A stretch of DNA of 64,000 bases from Anaspis maculata. Lineage: Eukaryota > Arthropoda > Insecta > Coleoptera > Scraptiidae. This document shows positions 12,101 to 23,967 of the stretch, one piece after another (positions within the stretch are counted from its first letter, which is position 1; every line of letters begins with the position of its first letter). The notes under the pieces are model-generated. The model worked only from the letters and a program-made list of their open reading frames with translations. It was not told the origin of the DNA and searched no databases. The DNA is taken from assembly GCA_949128115.1 (NCBI GenBank), contig OX421965.1, forward strand, positions 33,909,681-33,973,680, read 5' to 3'. Both the position numbers and the translations under genes were made by a program.

Positions 12101-13519
12101 TTTTACAAGCCGGGGTATTTGCATGGGTTCCTCTGGGCTTTGGTCAACAGAGGGCGTGTATGGAGGTTTCGGCCACTAGTGAGAGGTAATGGGAATGCGC
12201 GGTCAATTGTGAATTTTTGAAGTGGAAAGAAAAAAGCGATAAGAGGCCTGAAAGAAGTAGCCATTATAGGTGTGGAGATTTATTTTCGTTTATTTTTCGT
12301 TTTAAAGGAAAACCTCGACTAATCTGCTAAAGAGTTTTCATCTCCACACTAAGGGACCTATTCACCATCAGTCGAGGTATGTCAGATGCCACTTCGTTCA
12401 CCTTTTCTTTAATCCGATGTCTCGGTAGGTTTCCCGACTTTTTCGTTATCTCCATTTTGTTGACCACCCATCGTCGTCAGCGAAGCGTTCGGTCGCTCTT
12501 TGGGGGCTCCTGGATTGGCTTTTGTAGCGGTTCCGAGGTTGAGTCCGTTCCTGTTGTCGTGTTGTCCCGCTCATTAGAATCTTGGTAACCAACACGGTTG
12601 GAGCTCAGAAACGGAACACATACCGTGTTCACATGCGTAGGCTACGAACGTGCACGTTAGGTAGAACTACAGTAGAACGTAAGTCCGGAGCCGTCAATCC
12701 GTCGGCTAGAGTGTGGGAGCCTTGAGTGTCTTTGGGGTAGGCTTCATAGGGCAATAGAGGGGGCTCCACGTGTAGCTGTGAACGACAGCGTTGTTTTCGC
12801 CATTCAGGGCACGTGGGGGCACCGGCGACATTCGCACTCTCCGCGGTGGACAACCTGCCATCGACCACACCTGCACGCATAAAAACGTAATTTCAATCCA
12901 ATAGTATCATATTTACTTGACTCATTGACTTGGCTTGATGATTCAATACATTCAGATTGAAATAGTCAATACGACTATTTTCAATCTCAGTTCAATACGA
13001 AGCCAGTATTTGTTCGAAAAATGTAATAGTTTTGTCAGACATTCTCAAAATGAGACTATTCTTTTAAACTGATATTATCGAATATCTTAGATGTAATAAA
13101 CTTTGTTTTTGAAACAAATTTTTAGGTAAACTTGTTCAGAACAAATGAAAATTTCCTCTCAAGCATTTCAAGATCTCCAACTGAGAATATTGAAAACTTC
13201 ACAGTTTAGAACATATTGTGATTTCAATTTGAAAATGCAATCTTCGAAACAACATTTTAACTTACTGAACTCAAATGCCATAATGCTTGAACTAAGACGA
13301 TGATCAGTTCTCCCAAATATTCAATTATTCTTGAAATGATTGTATATTTTTGGTCTGAAAACTGAGACTCTTGTATCAAGAATATATATTATAAATCCGC
13401 CCGAAGTTTCATTGTATTGCGTCATCTTCCGGCAACAACACTAGCACGCGCACAAACACGCCAAATGAGCTACCTACTTCTGCTCCTGCAAAAAAATTTA
13501 TACCTACCGCGTGTGCAAC
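12101..13519. other. No recognised gene; GC-richer island at 12.4-12.9 kb
   Basis: A small stem (GTGTGGAGAT and ATCTCCACAC, about 12270-12345) precedes a segment at 12390-12880 with visibly higher GC. Minus-strand frames there are open for 60-80 codons and rich in Arg, Ser and Pro, but match nothing I recognise. It could be an eroded retroelement or a host 5' region. The rest is AT-rich. Confidence 0.3.
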
Positions 13520-13577
13520 ATGGAGCCGTATCTCCAACTTTGGGGTTGCAATCCAGAAATTATCGAAGAATTCAGAG
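13520..13577 (+). CDS. Candidate first coding exon (19 codons)
   Basis: The ATG at 13520 opens MEPYLQLWGCNPEIIEEFR and runs straight into a strong donor (AGAG/GTAAGA, GT at 13578-13579). The start LxxWG...IIxxF is like N-termini of SAM-like domain proteins often met in hemipteran and other insect gene predictions. No following exon could be tied to it, and a palindromic repeat begins 50 bp downstream, inside the presumed intron. It is only a suggestion. Confidence 0.3.
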
Positions 13578-13710
13578 GTAAGATCTTTTACTCACTTGTT
13601 CAAACCGTGCGATCCACAAAATTCGACATCTACGAAGGCATAGAAGGGCCAACAATAATTGAACAAAGTTAAAGCAAATTGAGCTTGATCATTGCAATTT
13701 CAACCTAAAC

Positions 13711-13866
13711 AATTGTAACTTCGAACTTACAATTGTAACTTCGAACTTACATTGTAACTTCGAACTTACAATTGTAACTTCGAACTTACAATTGTAACTT
13801 CGAACTTACATTGTAACTTCGAACTTACATTGTAACTTCGAACCTACAATTGTAACTTCGAACGAA
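13711..13866. repeat. Tandem array, unit AATTGTAACTTCGAACTTAC
   Basis: About eight copies of an 18- or 20-bp unit (the short form lacks AA) run head to tail. The unit holds the internal palindrome TTCGAA. The array is inverted at 13996-14240. Confidence 0.85.
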
Positions 13867-13995
13867 CCTTGACACGTTACTACTCAGACTGCACTGAACT
13901 GCCGACTCCAACTCCACTCCACACTCTACCAGATCTCGACTCGCTGTGCCAACGGCCAACGCCAACTGCCTGCTGCCGTTTTCCCGGAGCTGCGT

Positions 13996-14240
13996 TACAA
14001 TTGTAGGTTCGAAGTTACAATTGTAGGTTCGAAGTTACAATTGTAGGTTCGAAGTTACAATTGTAGGTTCAAAGTTACAATTGTAAGTTCGAAGTTACAA
14101 TTGTAATTTCGAAGTTACAATTGTAGGTTCGAAGTTACAATGTAAGTTCGAAGTTACAATGTAAGTTCGAAGTTACAATTGTAAGTTCGAAGTTACAATG
14201 TAAGTTCGAAGTTACAATTGTAAGTTCGAAGTTACAATTG
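13996..14240. repeat. Inverted tandem array, unit AATTGTAGGTTCGAAGTTAC
   Basis: About twelve copies of the complementary 18-20-bp unit. The proximal copies read GTAGGTTCGAAG and the distal ones GTAAGTTCGAAG, so the array has sub-families, as expected when units spread by unequal exchange. It pairs with the array at 13711-13866. Confidence 0.85.
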
Positions 14241-14394
14241 TTTAGGTTGAAATTGCAATGATCAAGCTCAATTTGCTTTAACTTTGTTAAATTATTGTTG
14301 GCCCTTCTACGCCTTCGTAGACATCGGAGGTGGCTTTGAAGTCGAGAAATTCGGCCATTCAGCCAATTCAGTCTATCCATGGGTGGATGGGGAG

Positions 14395-14662
14395 TGGGAT
14401 GGGGTTAAAAATTCTAGAAATATTTTTCCAGGAAGATAATTCAATTTTGTTTAATTTGACGTATCGAAAAGTAGGTGGTGTCATTTGAAACTCCAAAGTT
14501 GGGGTGGGTGGGGACGAGGGGGCTAGAGATGGAGATTTGCCAATGTATGTTAGGGATGTCCCCCTCGATATAAAAAATCGACCTGCATGTTTTTTGCGCG
14601 AAGACATCTTGACTAGGAATCGGGAGTTATTGCAGGTGGATAATTTTCAAATGATCACCCGG
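14395..14662. mobile_element. 5'-truncated copy of the 45.2-kb repeat
   Basis: This segment is similar to the right-hand part of the element at 45196-46283. Shared blocks include GATGTCCCCCTCGATATAAA, GACTAGGAATCGGGAGTTAT and the terminal TTTCAAATGATCACCCGGTA. The left terminus is missing. Confidence 0.65.
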
Positions 14663-17366
14663 TATTATCCGGTAAATGTTTAGTAGAATGCATGCGTTTA
14701 TAATTTCAAGCTGGAAATGATTGCATACCCACCTGATGATGCCCAAGAAAGCTTTCATAAAAGCAAGCCTCTACCAAAAGCTCCGTTAATCACGAAGGGC
14801 GATTGGTCGATTGACGAGATACACACGGATATAGGAATATATGTATATTTAGGTACCTACTTTCCAATTTTTTGTTTTCTCTAATTTCTATGCAAATAAG
14901 CATTGGTCTAGACAGAGGATTTCCCTGCAGGATTACGATCAAAAATGCATAGACCCCCATGACGCACTTGTGCACACCAACTGGGGAGCAGAACGACTTT
15001 GGTCCTTCGCTCCCTCGATGGGCCCAAAAAACAAGCGGCAGGAATCAATCCTCTGCGGAAGCGCAAAAAAACCCGGCTTTCAAAGTCCTCTGAAAGCTTT
15101 TAGGTACGTGGAGTGTTAATTTTTTTGAAAACAAACCGAGAAGAGCTTTCTTTCATCCGACGGGCCGCAGCAGCACAGCAGTAGAAAAAAAAATGAAAAT
15201 TGAAGTACAAAGCGTCGAGCATCAAATGTCCGCGCGTGCCGCCGTGCTCGGAAAGGGAACTTTTACCAGATACAATCTATCTCTCACCTGGTGCTGGTAC
15301 GGTGGTGTTCTCTAATTTTACGCGAGCTTCACACACACACTCACACACACTTAAAAGTATAATGGCTAGGGCTTTGTGCGAAGATTATTTCAAACATGTG
15401 AATAATTTGCATAATATGTAAAAGGAAGGACTCGAGTCGTTTCCCCAGCGAGCTGTGTAAATCTGCAGTGCAAATTATTCCGCCGGTAGAAAATCTTAGC
15501 AATTAACATCAACATGGGAATAACTAAATATTAGCGTGTGTGCCTACCTCTACCCTGCTGTACGTACCTTAACTCGTGGGCGGCGGCGGCGGGGGTATGC
15601 TGTTCGTCTCACTCCTTTCCGTAGGTATTGTATAGTCGCTAATACCTGTTGCTGATGATTTTAATGGAATTGCCACTCTCTTAAATGATCCACCCTGAAT
15701 TTTATTGGAACCGGTAGAAATAAGTGATCTAATACCTATTTCTTTTTATAGTGTCCCGAAGAGCGCCTCTCGCTTGACAGGTTGAAATGGAGCTCAAGAG
15801 CGGACAACTTAGGTAAGAACTGAGATGACTGAATATTTTGGAGAACTAATAATTTCTGTAATAAAACTAAAGCGTCAATAAGCGAGGCGTAAATTGAGAA
15901 GTGCAGTTACAGGCTGGAAATAATCTTAAATTGATCTTTATAGTTCAGGCTATGCTACAGCATATTTGTTACGCCTGGCGGAAATGACGGCTTCATTTCG
16001 CCATCATCAACAAGAAGTGCATGCAAAAAATTGGTTTGTGTAGAATATCCCATTTCTGGCCGTCTGATATAACATTTCTGTATAACATTTATGATTCTTG
16101 AAAAAGGGATTTGAACAGCACTTTTCTACACCGAAAGTTTTCTCCTTAGATGCTATTTAGGATGACGCTGATAAATTTGAAGAGGATTGAGGGGTCGAGA
16201 ATATAAAATGGGACAGCCAGAGAATCATTTTGAATAGAAAAAAGGCCAACCTCAGATGTTGTGGTTGTTCGTTGTTACATTATTATATAAGATCAGTAGG
16301 TATTTACCGCTGAGTTATCGCCCGAATACGAGTTGTGCTCGTTCTTCTACACACCTTTTCAATGATAAAAGATGCCTTGAAGATGCAAAAATCTCACATT
16401 AAACTATCGTACTTTTTCGTTATATCTGCCTTGATGCAAACTCACAACTTTTATGCTAGCATTGGAAACATTTTCACCCGCATCTCAAGGATCTCAGTGC
16501 GAGTCTTATTGTTGAGAAAACACTTCTTTGTGCGGCTTCGAGAAATCAATTTAGATTTTTTCTCAAGAAGAATACGATACGACAACGTATTCCAAGTATG
16601 TATTAGATTGGAAAATAAATCCACTGAACCTATTTATGACCTCAAAATTCCAATTACAGCATTTTAGAAGGTGTTGTTCGTCGAGAAGTGACTAATTTTC
16701 ACCAGCCTTTTCAGCAATATATTCTTCAATTCTACCCAATACCATTGGCGAAAATTTTATAGGCCAAACTGTTTGCTAGCAATATTATGTACGGCTCAAC
16801 CGCGGCACGCACTTGGTGGTCTAGGAGATCCCCACCTACTCGAAATGAACTTGTGCATAGACCAAACTGATTACACAAGTTAAGAACAGTACTTACTTAT
16901 TTACATCCAAAATTTCAATTAGAATAATGGGATGAAACAATTGTCATCTATAATTGATTTTTTATTATTTTTTTTTAAATTTGAAATCCCAAAATAATTA
17001 CAATCTATCTGTTAGATAATAGGTAATTTGTATTCTTGTAAAAATCATGTGGGAGAATGCCCAGTGGCAAGCTCCCTTTCATACATCGCCGTCGGCGGTG
17101 AGTTGGACAAGTGGGCGTCTTCTTGATACTTGGATAAGTTTAAATCGTGAATAACAGTAAAGAGAACTGAAAGTTACTTGCTGAATAAACAGTACTTACC
17201 TCCAAAATAGCGGACGAGGCTGTTCAAAGTGGGAAGGGGAGCGACTCGGGGAGCGAGATGGGTCCAAAATAATTGCAGCATGTAAAGCCGAGAGAGGGGG
17301 AGGGGGCTAGCACCGCAAGTTATTTTTTTTCAAACAATCATTGGGTAGGGTCTCAGAATCCTCCCA
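14663..17366. other. No confirmed gene
   Basis: The stretch contains a CA-type microsatellite at about 15331-15352 and one exon-like segment (15752-15812, listed separately). It also has a small ORF from an ATG at 15193 (40 codons, GC-rich) with no similarity known to me. The 110-codon frame at 16335-16667 is hydrophobic and AT-biased and looks accidental. Confidence 0.3.
15752..15812 (+). CDS. Candidate internal coding exon
   Basis: A pyrimidine-rich acceptor (CTATTTCTTTTTATAG) is followed by 61 nt open in one frame, reading CPEERLSLDRLKWSSRADNL, and then a strong donor (CTTAG/GTAAGAA). GC content is clearly above the flanks. I do not recognise the peptide and cannot join it to another exon with confidence. 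Confidence 0.3.
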
Positions 17367-17835
17367 TAACGTATGGTCCGGAAGTTTTGGGAAATTGTTC
17401 AAAGCTAATAACTTTTCCTGAATAGTCTTTTTTTTAACTTGATTTTGTAAAAACTCACATCATATATAACAATAACAAATTCATATTCAACATATTGATA
17501 ATAAACCATTATCTTCGTCAGTGATTATCTTCGATGGATCTCAATTTTCTTCTGCCATGTTCCATAATTCTCCAGGATCAATTTCTCCAATGCGAAATTC
17601 TCTAATGTTATTGAAAAATGCGACGCCGTAATTGGTCTTCATTTGCAGCTTCCCATCCCTTGTCGTATACTATCCTGCTCAATACTTACTAAAAATCTTA
17701 TATTGGTCGAGCGTCCGGTACATTGGGAGGCAGGAGTGAAATTATTCCTGCTGTTGTCCAGAGAATGATCGAACATAGCAGAAAAAAACTGAGAGCCATC
17801 AAAGATTTACAAAATTGAAAGAATCCAAAAAAGTT

Positions 17836-18092
17836 TGTAAATGCATGTAGACAGTTTAAGTGTTAGACACAATCGGTTATATTTATTTGGGAGAAACCGG
17901 CCCATCTACCTGCCGGTGGTTGGAGAGGGTAACCCACCCTCTCAATGATTTCTTGTATTCTTGTAACCGTCATTCTCTTTGCTTTCGCCGTCGTGGCTAC
18001 ATGTCCATTCAAAAACTAAATAAACGTGTTGAAAGGCAGATTGTACGTTTCTTTCTCCTTTCGACCCATTGAGCTATCGAAGCATTTAAACA
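17836..18092 (+). repeat. BEL/Pao 5' LTR
   Basis: It begins TGTAAATGCATGTAGACAGT and ends GCATTTAAACA. The end is TG...CA, as for integrase-processed LTRs. It matches the 3' LTR over its full length with about four substitutions. Confidence 0.95.
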
Positions 18093-18093
18093 T

Positions 18094-18111
18094 TGGTCCT
18101 TCCAACGCGGA
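18094..18111 (+). promoter_or_regulatory. Putative primer-binding site
   Basis: TGGTCCTTCCAACGCGGA starts one base after the 5' LTR. The TGG start complements the CCA tail of a tRNA primer. I could not identify the tRNA. Confidence 0.6.
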
Positions 18112-18376
18112 TTGGCCACTAAAGCGCGAAAAGTGAAGTTAACAGAAAAAGTGACACTAAAACACAAATGTGATGGTGCTCCGGCCACCCCGTGGGTAAA
18201 GGCTCCGGAATCGTCAACAAAAAACCACAACAAGTGCCAGGATCAACCATTGGACAATAGCAGCCAGAAAATCCAGCATCCAAGGCAACATCAGCAGCGA
18301 GGTAGCCAGAAGCCAGCATCGGTTCGGTCTGTAAGTCCTCCAATTCTTAATTGTAGCAATTAGAGTGAACAGCGAA

Positions 18377-19831
18377 ATGAGCCAGTTGACTAAATTAATA
18401 GCAGCGCGTGGGGCTGTGAAGGGTAAGCTAACGCGGCAAGCGAAATTTGTTAGTGAGTTTGATTCGGCTACCGGTGATTTCGAGCTTTTACGTACTCGCC
18501 GCGAAGCGCTTAAGGGTATTCAAGACGAATTTGAGGAGTTGCAAGTTCAAATCGAGTTACTGCAAGAACAGGCGGACGAAGGAGTACACGAACAAACTCG
18601 CGAACAGTTCGAAAATTCAATATATGACGTCATTACGGCCATAAACAAGTTTTTGAAGCCACCAAATCTCACTCAATCCTCTAATAGTACAGAATCAAGT
18701 AATCTACAGCCAAACCCTTTTGTTTCCGCCACTCTTAATTTGCCAAAAATAAATATGAAGCCATTTTCTGGCGAGTTCCGGGAATGGTCTTCCTTTGAAA
18801 ATACCTTCGAATCCCTCGTAGGGAAAAACGGCCAAATCGCAAAAAGTGATAAGCTACATTACCTAAAATCATGCCTCCGAGGTGAAGCCTCGCGAGCTAT
18901 AGAAAGCCTTGCTATCTCAGATGCAAATTATGACGCAGCATGGACAATTCTGCGAAAAAGATTTAAGCACACGCGATTAATTGTGGAGGATCACGTGATG
19001 TCAATCATCAAGGCCGAGCCTGTCTCAAAGGGTTCATATGAATCATTGAGACAACTTGTTGACACCACGCGTTCCAATATAGAATCGCTTAAATCATTAA
19101 AGGTACCTGTCGAGCATTGGGATGCCATATTGGTCCCAATACTCAAGGGAAAATTAGATTATAATTCCGAAAAGGAGTGGCAGGGTACTCTAAATTCCGA
19201 AATTCCGACCTTTCAAGAATTTATCGACTTCTTGGACAAGCGGTGTCTGACGGTCGCGTCAATGGACAAAACTCGGCAAAGACCATTTACGATCACTAAA
19301 AACAAGGCCATAAGCGGCGTAGTAATCAATCAAAGGCCATGTGTTATATGCAACGGCAAGGATCACATGATCTATCAATGTTCTACATTCGCAAAAATGT
19401 CCATCGACACGCGCTTGACAAAGGTCAAAAATCTAAAACTATGCGAAAATTGCCTAAAGGCTAATCACCAAGCCGGGCAGTGTCGATCAAAATTCAGTTG
19501 TCGATATTGCCATCAGTCACACAATTCTTTGATTCATCAAAATCGCGTTCAAGAAACGAAACCACAGACCGAAATCGCACCTGAACCCGAAATCAGTCTT
19601 GCCAGTCAGGTAACAAAAGGCTCGGGCATTGTCATGTTATCAACGGCAGTTGTAAACATAAAGGATGCCACTGGAAATTTCCACGAGGCACGAGCACTTC
19701 TCGACGGAGGCTCGATGGCTATCATAAGTAACAACTTATGTAAGAAATTAGGACTCAAGCCCGAGAAAACTAATGTAACCGTAGCGGGCATAAGCAAGGT
19801 CCAAATGCAAATCAATCAATCAGCAAAATAA
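18377..19831 (+). pseudogene. BEL/Pao Gag-protease region (frame broken at its end)
   Basis: The ATG at 18377 starts the frame, which stays open for about 484 codons. A coiled-coil-like N-terminus (LLRTRREALKGIQDEFEELQ) is followed by the DUF1759 Gag core (PKINMKPFSGEFREWSSFEN). Next come Cys/His zinc-binding motifs (CVICNGKDHMIYQC, CENCLKANHQAGQC, CRYCHQSHNSLIH) and a retropepsin-like segment RALLDGGSMAIISNNLCKKL. The active-site motif reads D-G-G where D-S/T-G is usual. The frame ends at 19829-19831. Homology resumes in another frame just downstream, and the usual protease-to-RT linker looks too short, so a small frame-shifting deletion is likely near 19.78-19.82 kb. Confidence 0.85.
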
Positions 19832-21252
19832 CGGAAAACATACCGCTTTCCTCCTTCAGTCAGGAATTGATAACCGTTCCATCTCGCATAAAACTCGCTG
19901 ACGAGGAGTATTATAAATCGCGACCGGTAGATTTGCTAATCGGTTCCGCGGCATTTTGGGACTTTCTATGCGACGGTCACATAGAAATAAACAAGGAGCA
20001 CCCTCGCTTTCAAAACACAAAATTGGGATTTATTATCGGCGGCATGCTTCAGACGGGTTCCGATAATAAACAAACCATAACCAACCATTGTCTGACAATG
20101 GAGCAAATCGATAACAGTCTTCAGAAATTCTGGGAACTGGACGAATGCCTAGTAAAACCGGAAGCCATTCTCTCCTCGGAACAACGGGCTTGCGAAAATT
20201 TCTTTGCCAAAACAACCAGCCGAGACGTTGATGGTCGGTTTATTGCACGGCTGCCTTTCAAACAAGACCCCAATTTAGGGGAATCTCAGAATTCAGCGAT
20301 AAGGTGCTTTACCTCGCTGGAACAAAAACTACAAAAGGATCCGACGTTGAAAGCGTCTTACTGCGGATTCATGAAAGAATACCGCTCGTTATCTCACATG
20401 GAGGTAGTTCCTACCCAGGAGATAACATGCACTAAATCTAACTATTTGCCACATCACCCTGTCATAAAAGAATCGTCAACAACAACTAAGCTTCGCGTGG
20501 TCTTCAATGCTTCCTTTCCCACTTCGAACCATACTTCTCTAAATGAGCAATTAATGGGCGGCCCAGTAATTCAAAATGAATTATGGACTATTCTAGTCAA
20601 GTTTAGGCTGCACGCCTTTGTACTAAACGGTGATATAGAAAAAATGTACCGCCAGATCAAAATCCACCCAGACGACACCGATTATCAACGGATAGTTTGG
20701 CGCGATAATCCTGGGAATGAAATTGAACACTACCGACTTATCACCTTGACCTATGGCACGAAACCAGCCAGCTTCATTGCTACAAGGTGCCTGAAAGAAT
20801 TGGCATTGTTAAATCAATCTAAATTCCCGGAAGCTTGTGAAACAATAATAAACGACATGTACATGGACGATTTGTTGACAGGTGCAAACGATGTGAAAGG
20901 GTTAATTACCCTGCGTGAGCAAATAACTGCTATCTTAGCACAAGGAGGTTCCGTACTTCGAAAGTGGGCCTCGAATAACGATGCGATTTTACCCGAATCC
21001 GCCGTTAACCCGGAAGACGTTCAGTTAGAAAAGGATCAAATCCAAAGAGTACTGGGCTTAGTTTGGAACCCAAGCGAGGATACCTTGCAATATAATTCCA
21101 AACCCCCAAGTACAAAAAACATTACCAAACGGACAATTCTGTCCACCATAGCACGAATTTACGACCCCCTTTGTTTGATATCACCATTATTGATCAAAGC
21201 GAAGGTCATCCTACAAAGGCTGTGGGCAAGCAAGATCGGATGGGATGAATAA
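19832..21252 (+). pseudogene. BEL/Pao pol, reverse transcriptase part
   Basis: This frame (+1 relative to Gag) carries the linker VDLLIGSAAFWDF, the RT fingers and palm (KLRVVFNASFPTSN, LNGDIEKMYRQIKIHPDD) and the catalytic YMDD box in NDMYMDDLLTGAN. It then enters the connection region (GLVWNPSEDTLQY, ILSTIARIYDPLCLISPLLI). An in-frame TAA at 21250-21252, after GWDE, interrupts what is normally one continuous polyprotein. All RT motifs are recognisable, so decay is recent. Confidence 0.9.
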
Positions 21253-23415
21253 CTTCCCTCTGACTTACATTCATCATGGAACTCAATGTTGCAAGAGTTA
21301 CCCCTTTTGACACAAATTCGGATTCCGCGTTTGATCATAAAACATCCATACGAATCAGTGGAAATCATCGGCTTCTCAGACGCCTCACAAGACGGTTACG
21401 GTGCTGTTGTTTTCCTTTGAACGACTTCGAACGGAAGTTATCATTCTCAGATTCTTTGTGCGAAATCAAGGGTGGCTCCACTAAAGATCACAACAATACC
21501 GCGACTAGAATTGAGCGGGGCATTACTGCTAGCGCGTCTAGCTCGTAATGTTCAAAAGTCAATGGATATGACGATATCTAGAAGATTTCTATTTTCTGAC
21601 AGCACCATTGTGCTAGCCTGGATTAAGGCAGGCCCGAGTGGCTACAAAACGTTCGTGGCTAATAGAATAGCTGAAATTCGAAACCTAACAAGCGTCAGTG
21701 AATGGAAATATGTTCCATCAAATGCGAACTCTGCGGATATTTTGAGTCGCGGGGCTTCCCCTCGTGAACTGATCAACGCAAAAATCTGGTGGAATGGCCC
21801 ATCATTTTTGGATGAAAACCTTGAGGAGTGGCCCAAACATCCACATATAACACATCACGAATTAACACCGGATCCTGAAAAGCGCGTCATATCAATGACT
21901 GTCGCGCAAGTCAAACTCCCTGAGTGGAAATTTCTCACTCAATATTCTTCTTTCACGAAAATGCAGAGAATTTTAGCATGGTGCCTTAGATTCTTGCATA
22001 ACGCAAAATCCAAACTCAGGAATGCGGGTCCACTAACTTGTAAAGAGATCCAAACTGCTACCTTTTATATCATTAAACGTACACAAGGTGATGCATTTGC
22101 TGATGATTTGATAGCCTTGAAAAAATCCAATTCAGTGGCTGCGAACTCCAGCCTGTTGTCTTTGTCGCCATTTTTGGATGACAAGGAATTGCTTCGCGTA
22201 GGAGGCCGCCTAAAAAACGCTCCTATTAATTACGAGGCAAAACATCCCTTGCTGTTGCCAAAAAATCACCATATCAGCAAGCTGATTATACAACAAGCAC
22301 ATCAGTTGCAATTACATGCCGGTACACAAGGCACCCTGGCACATTTGCGTCAGAAATTTTGGATAATTTCGCCGCGAAGTGCGATCCGCAAAGTCATTCA
22401 TCAATGTGTAATTTGTTTCCGCGCAAAACCCATTTTTGCCCATGAGATAATGGGCAACCTACCTCAGCATAGGGTGCAACCCAATCGACCCTTTATAATA
22501 TCCGGTGTGGATTACTTAGGTCCTGTACTAGTGAAAGAGTCGCGTGGTCGCGGAAAACGAGCCGTTAAGGCATATGTAGCAGTGTTCGTGTGCTTCTCCT
22601 CCAAAGCGGTACATCTCGAGCTTGTGTCAGACCTAACCGCGGAAGCCTTTCTCAATGCTCTTAAGCGTTTCATCAGCAGACGTGGGCACGTTGCTCACCT
22701 GTACTCGGACAATGCAACAAATTTCCAGGGCTGCAAGAACGAACTTGACAGATTTGCAGAATTGTTTCGATCGACAGAATTCCAAACCGTAACCGACGGC
22801 TTGGTCAATCAAGGAGTGCAGTGGCACTTTATTCCGCCGCGATCGCCTCATATGGGTGGGTTATGGGAAGTAAATGTAAAATCTGTCAAACATCACTTGA
22901 AACGCATTATGGGGTCAACGCTATCAATTTTCGACGAACTTATTACGCTGCTAGCTCGCATTGAAGCAATTCTGAATTCGCGGCCCATTACGCCGTTGAC
23001 TTCGGACCCAAACGACTTCGAAGCTCTGACCCCAGGCCATTTTCTTGTTGGGCAACCGCTGACATCCTTTCCTGATCCAGACTTGACGGACGTCAAGGAA
23101 AATCGTCTAAGTCGATGGCAAAGGGTTGAACAAATTCGCCAAATATTCTGGAGGCGCTACACCCGAGAATATTTGCATCAGCTCCAACAGAAAACCAAGT
23201 GGCGCAAGGGCTCTTCTACAGCGCTGACTGAAGGTGCTCTAGTACTCGTCGTCGACGACAACCAACCCCCATTGTGTTGGAAGTTAGGACGTGTGATCAA
23301 ACTTTATCCTGGCGATGACGACCGAGTGCGTGTAGTGCTAGTGAAACTGCCAAACGGCACTATAAAAAGATCAATTCACAACCTATGCGTGTTACCAATA
23401 AACAATAAAGATTAA
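21253..23415 (+). pseudogene. BEL/Pao pol, RNase H and integrase part
   Basis: After the TAA the same frame continues with the RNase H-like region (GFSDASQDGYGAVVFL). It meets a second stop, TGA at 21418-21420, then runs on through AKSRVAPLKITTIPRLELSG to 23415. The integrase has an H2C2-type zinc region (HQLQLHAGTQG to HQCVICFRAKP) and the catalytic D,D,E set: ISGVDYLGP, HLYSDNATNF and MGGLWEVNVKSVKHH. The C-terminus has the BEL-typical tail ending PNGTIKRSIHNLCVLP. Both stops lie between RT and integrase, so integrase itself is undamaged. Confidence 0.9.
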
Positions 23416-23710
23416 GCCCAATACTTGAAGAAGACTGTATTATCAAAATATGACGCTATTGTTTGATTCGTAACCTGCGCTGAATCTATTGTGTATGATT
23501 TATAAATCCACTAAGTGTGTATTATATATAAGTTATTTCTTATTATTTTGATGTTCATGGTTATTTAAGTTCCTAATGAGTATCTCAAGTGACACATATT
23601 CGTGGTATATTGGTTCTTGTTTTTTTTTTAAATATCATTATTAGATACCTTTCATGTTTGTTCAATAACTTTGATTGTTTTGAAGCCTAGTCTCTTCAAG
23701 GCGGGCGGTA

Positions 23711-23967
23711 TGTAAATGCATGTAGACAGTTCAAGTGTTAGACACAATCGGCTATATTTATTTGGGAGAAACCGGCCCATCTACCTGCCGGTGGTTGGAG
23801 GGGGTAACCCACCCTCTCAATGATTTCTTGTATTCTTGTAACCGTCATTCTCTTTGCTTCCGCCGTCGTGGCTACATGTCCATTCAAAAACTAAATAAAC
23901 GTGTTGAAAGGCAGATTGTACGTTTCTTTCTCCTTTCGACCCATTGAGCTATCGAAGCATTTAAACA
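23711..23967 (+). repeat. BEL/Pao 3' LTR
   Basis: It is the same length as the 5' LTR, with about four mismatches (for example GGCTATA for GGTTATA). It is preceded by the purine-rich AAGGCGGGCGG, a likely polypurine tract for plus-strand priming. Confidence 0.95.

Larger units (their letters stand above)
13625..14326. mobile_element. Foldback-like element with arms made of tandem repeats
   Basis: A ~700-bp palindrome begins CGACATCTACGAAGGCATAG and ends with the inverted counterpart CTACGCCTTCGTAGACATCGG. Each arm then has a shared 60-bp unique piece (AAGCAAATTGAGCTTGATCA and its complement), followed by an array of short tandem repeats. A ~125-bp single-copy centre (13871-13995) separates the arms. 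Long inverted repeats built of short tandem repeats are the hallmark of Drosophila Foldback (FB) elements. No protein is encoded. Confidence 0.65.
17836..23967 (+). mobile_element. BEL/Pao LTR retrotransposon (full length, defective)
   Basis: The 6132-bp element is bounded by 257-bp LTRs and a 5-bp target duplication AAGTT (17831-17835 and 23968-23972). The order Gag - protease - RT - RNase H - integrase, with a DUF1759-like Gag and a YMDD reverse transcriptase, defines the BEL/Pao group. The LTRs differ at about four positions, so insertion was fairly recent. The coding region is nonetheless broken by a frameshift with apparent deletion near 19.8 kb and by stops at 21250 and 21418. It is unlikely to move on its own. 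Confidence 0.93.

Noticed and set aside
13711..14240. CRISPR-like regularly spaced short repeats
   Set aside because: Units are directly contiguous 18-20-bp tandem repeats without unique spacers, in two inverted arrays in a eukaryotic context.
14135..14380. 81-codon frame with repeated NFELTIVTSNLHC-type peptide
   Set aside because: It is a translation of the tandem repeat array, not a gene.
16335..16667. 110-codon frame
   Set aside because: AT-driven hydrophobic frame with no splice context or known motif.
18112..18363. Frame upstream of BEL gag as a separate protein
   Set aside because: It starts at a TTG just after the primer-binding site and has no AUG; it is most likely leader sequence.
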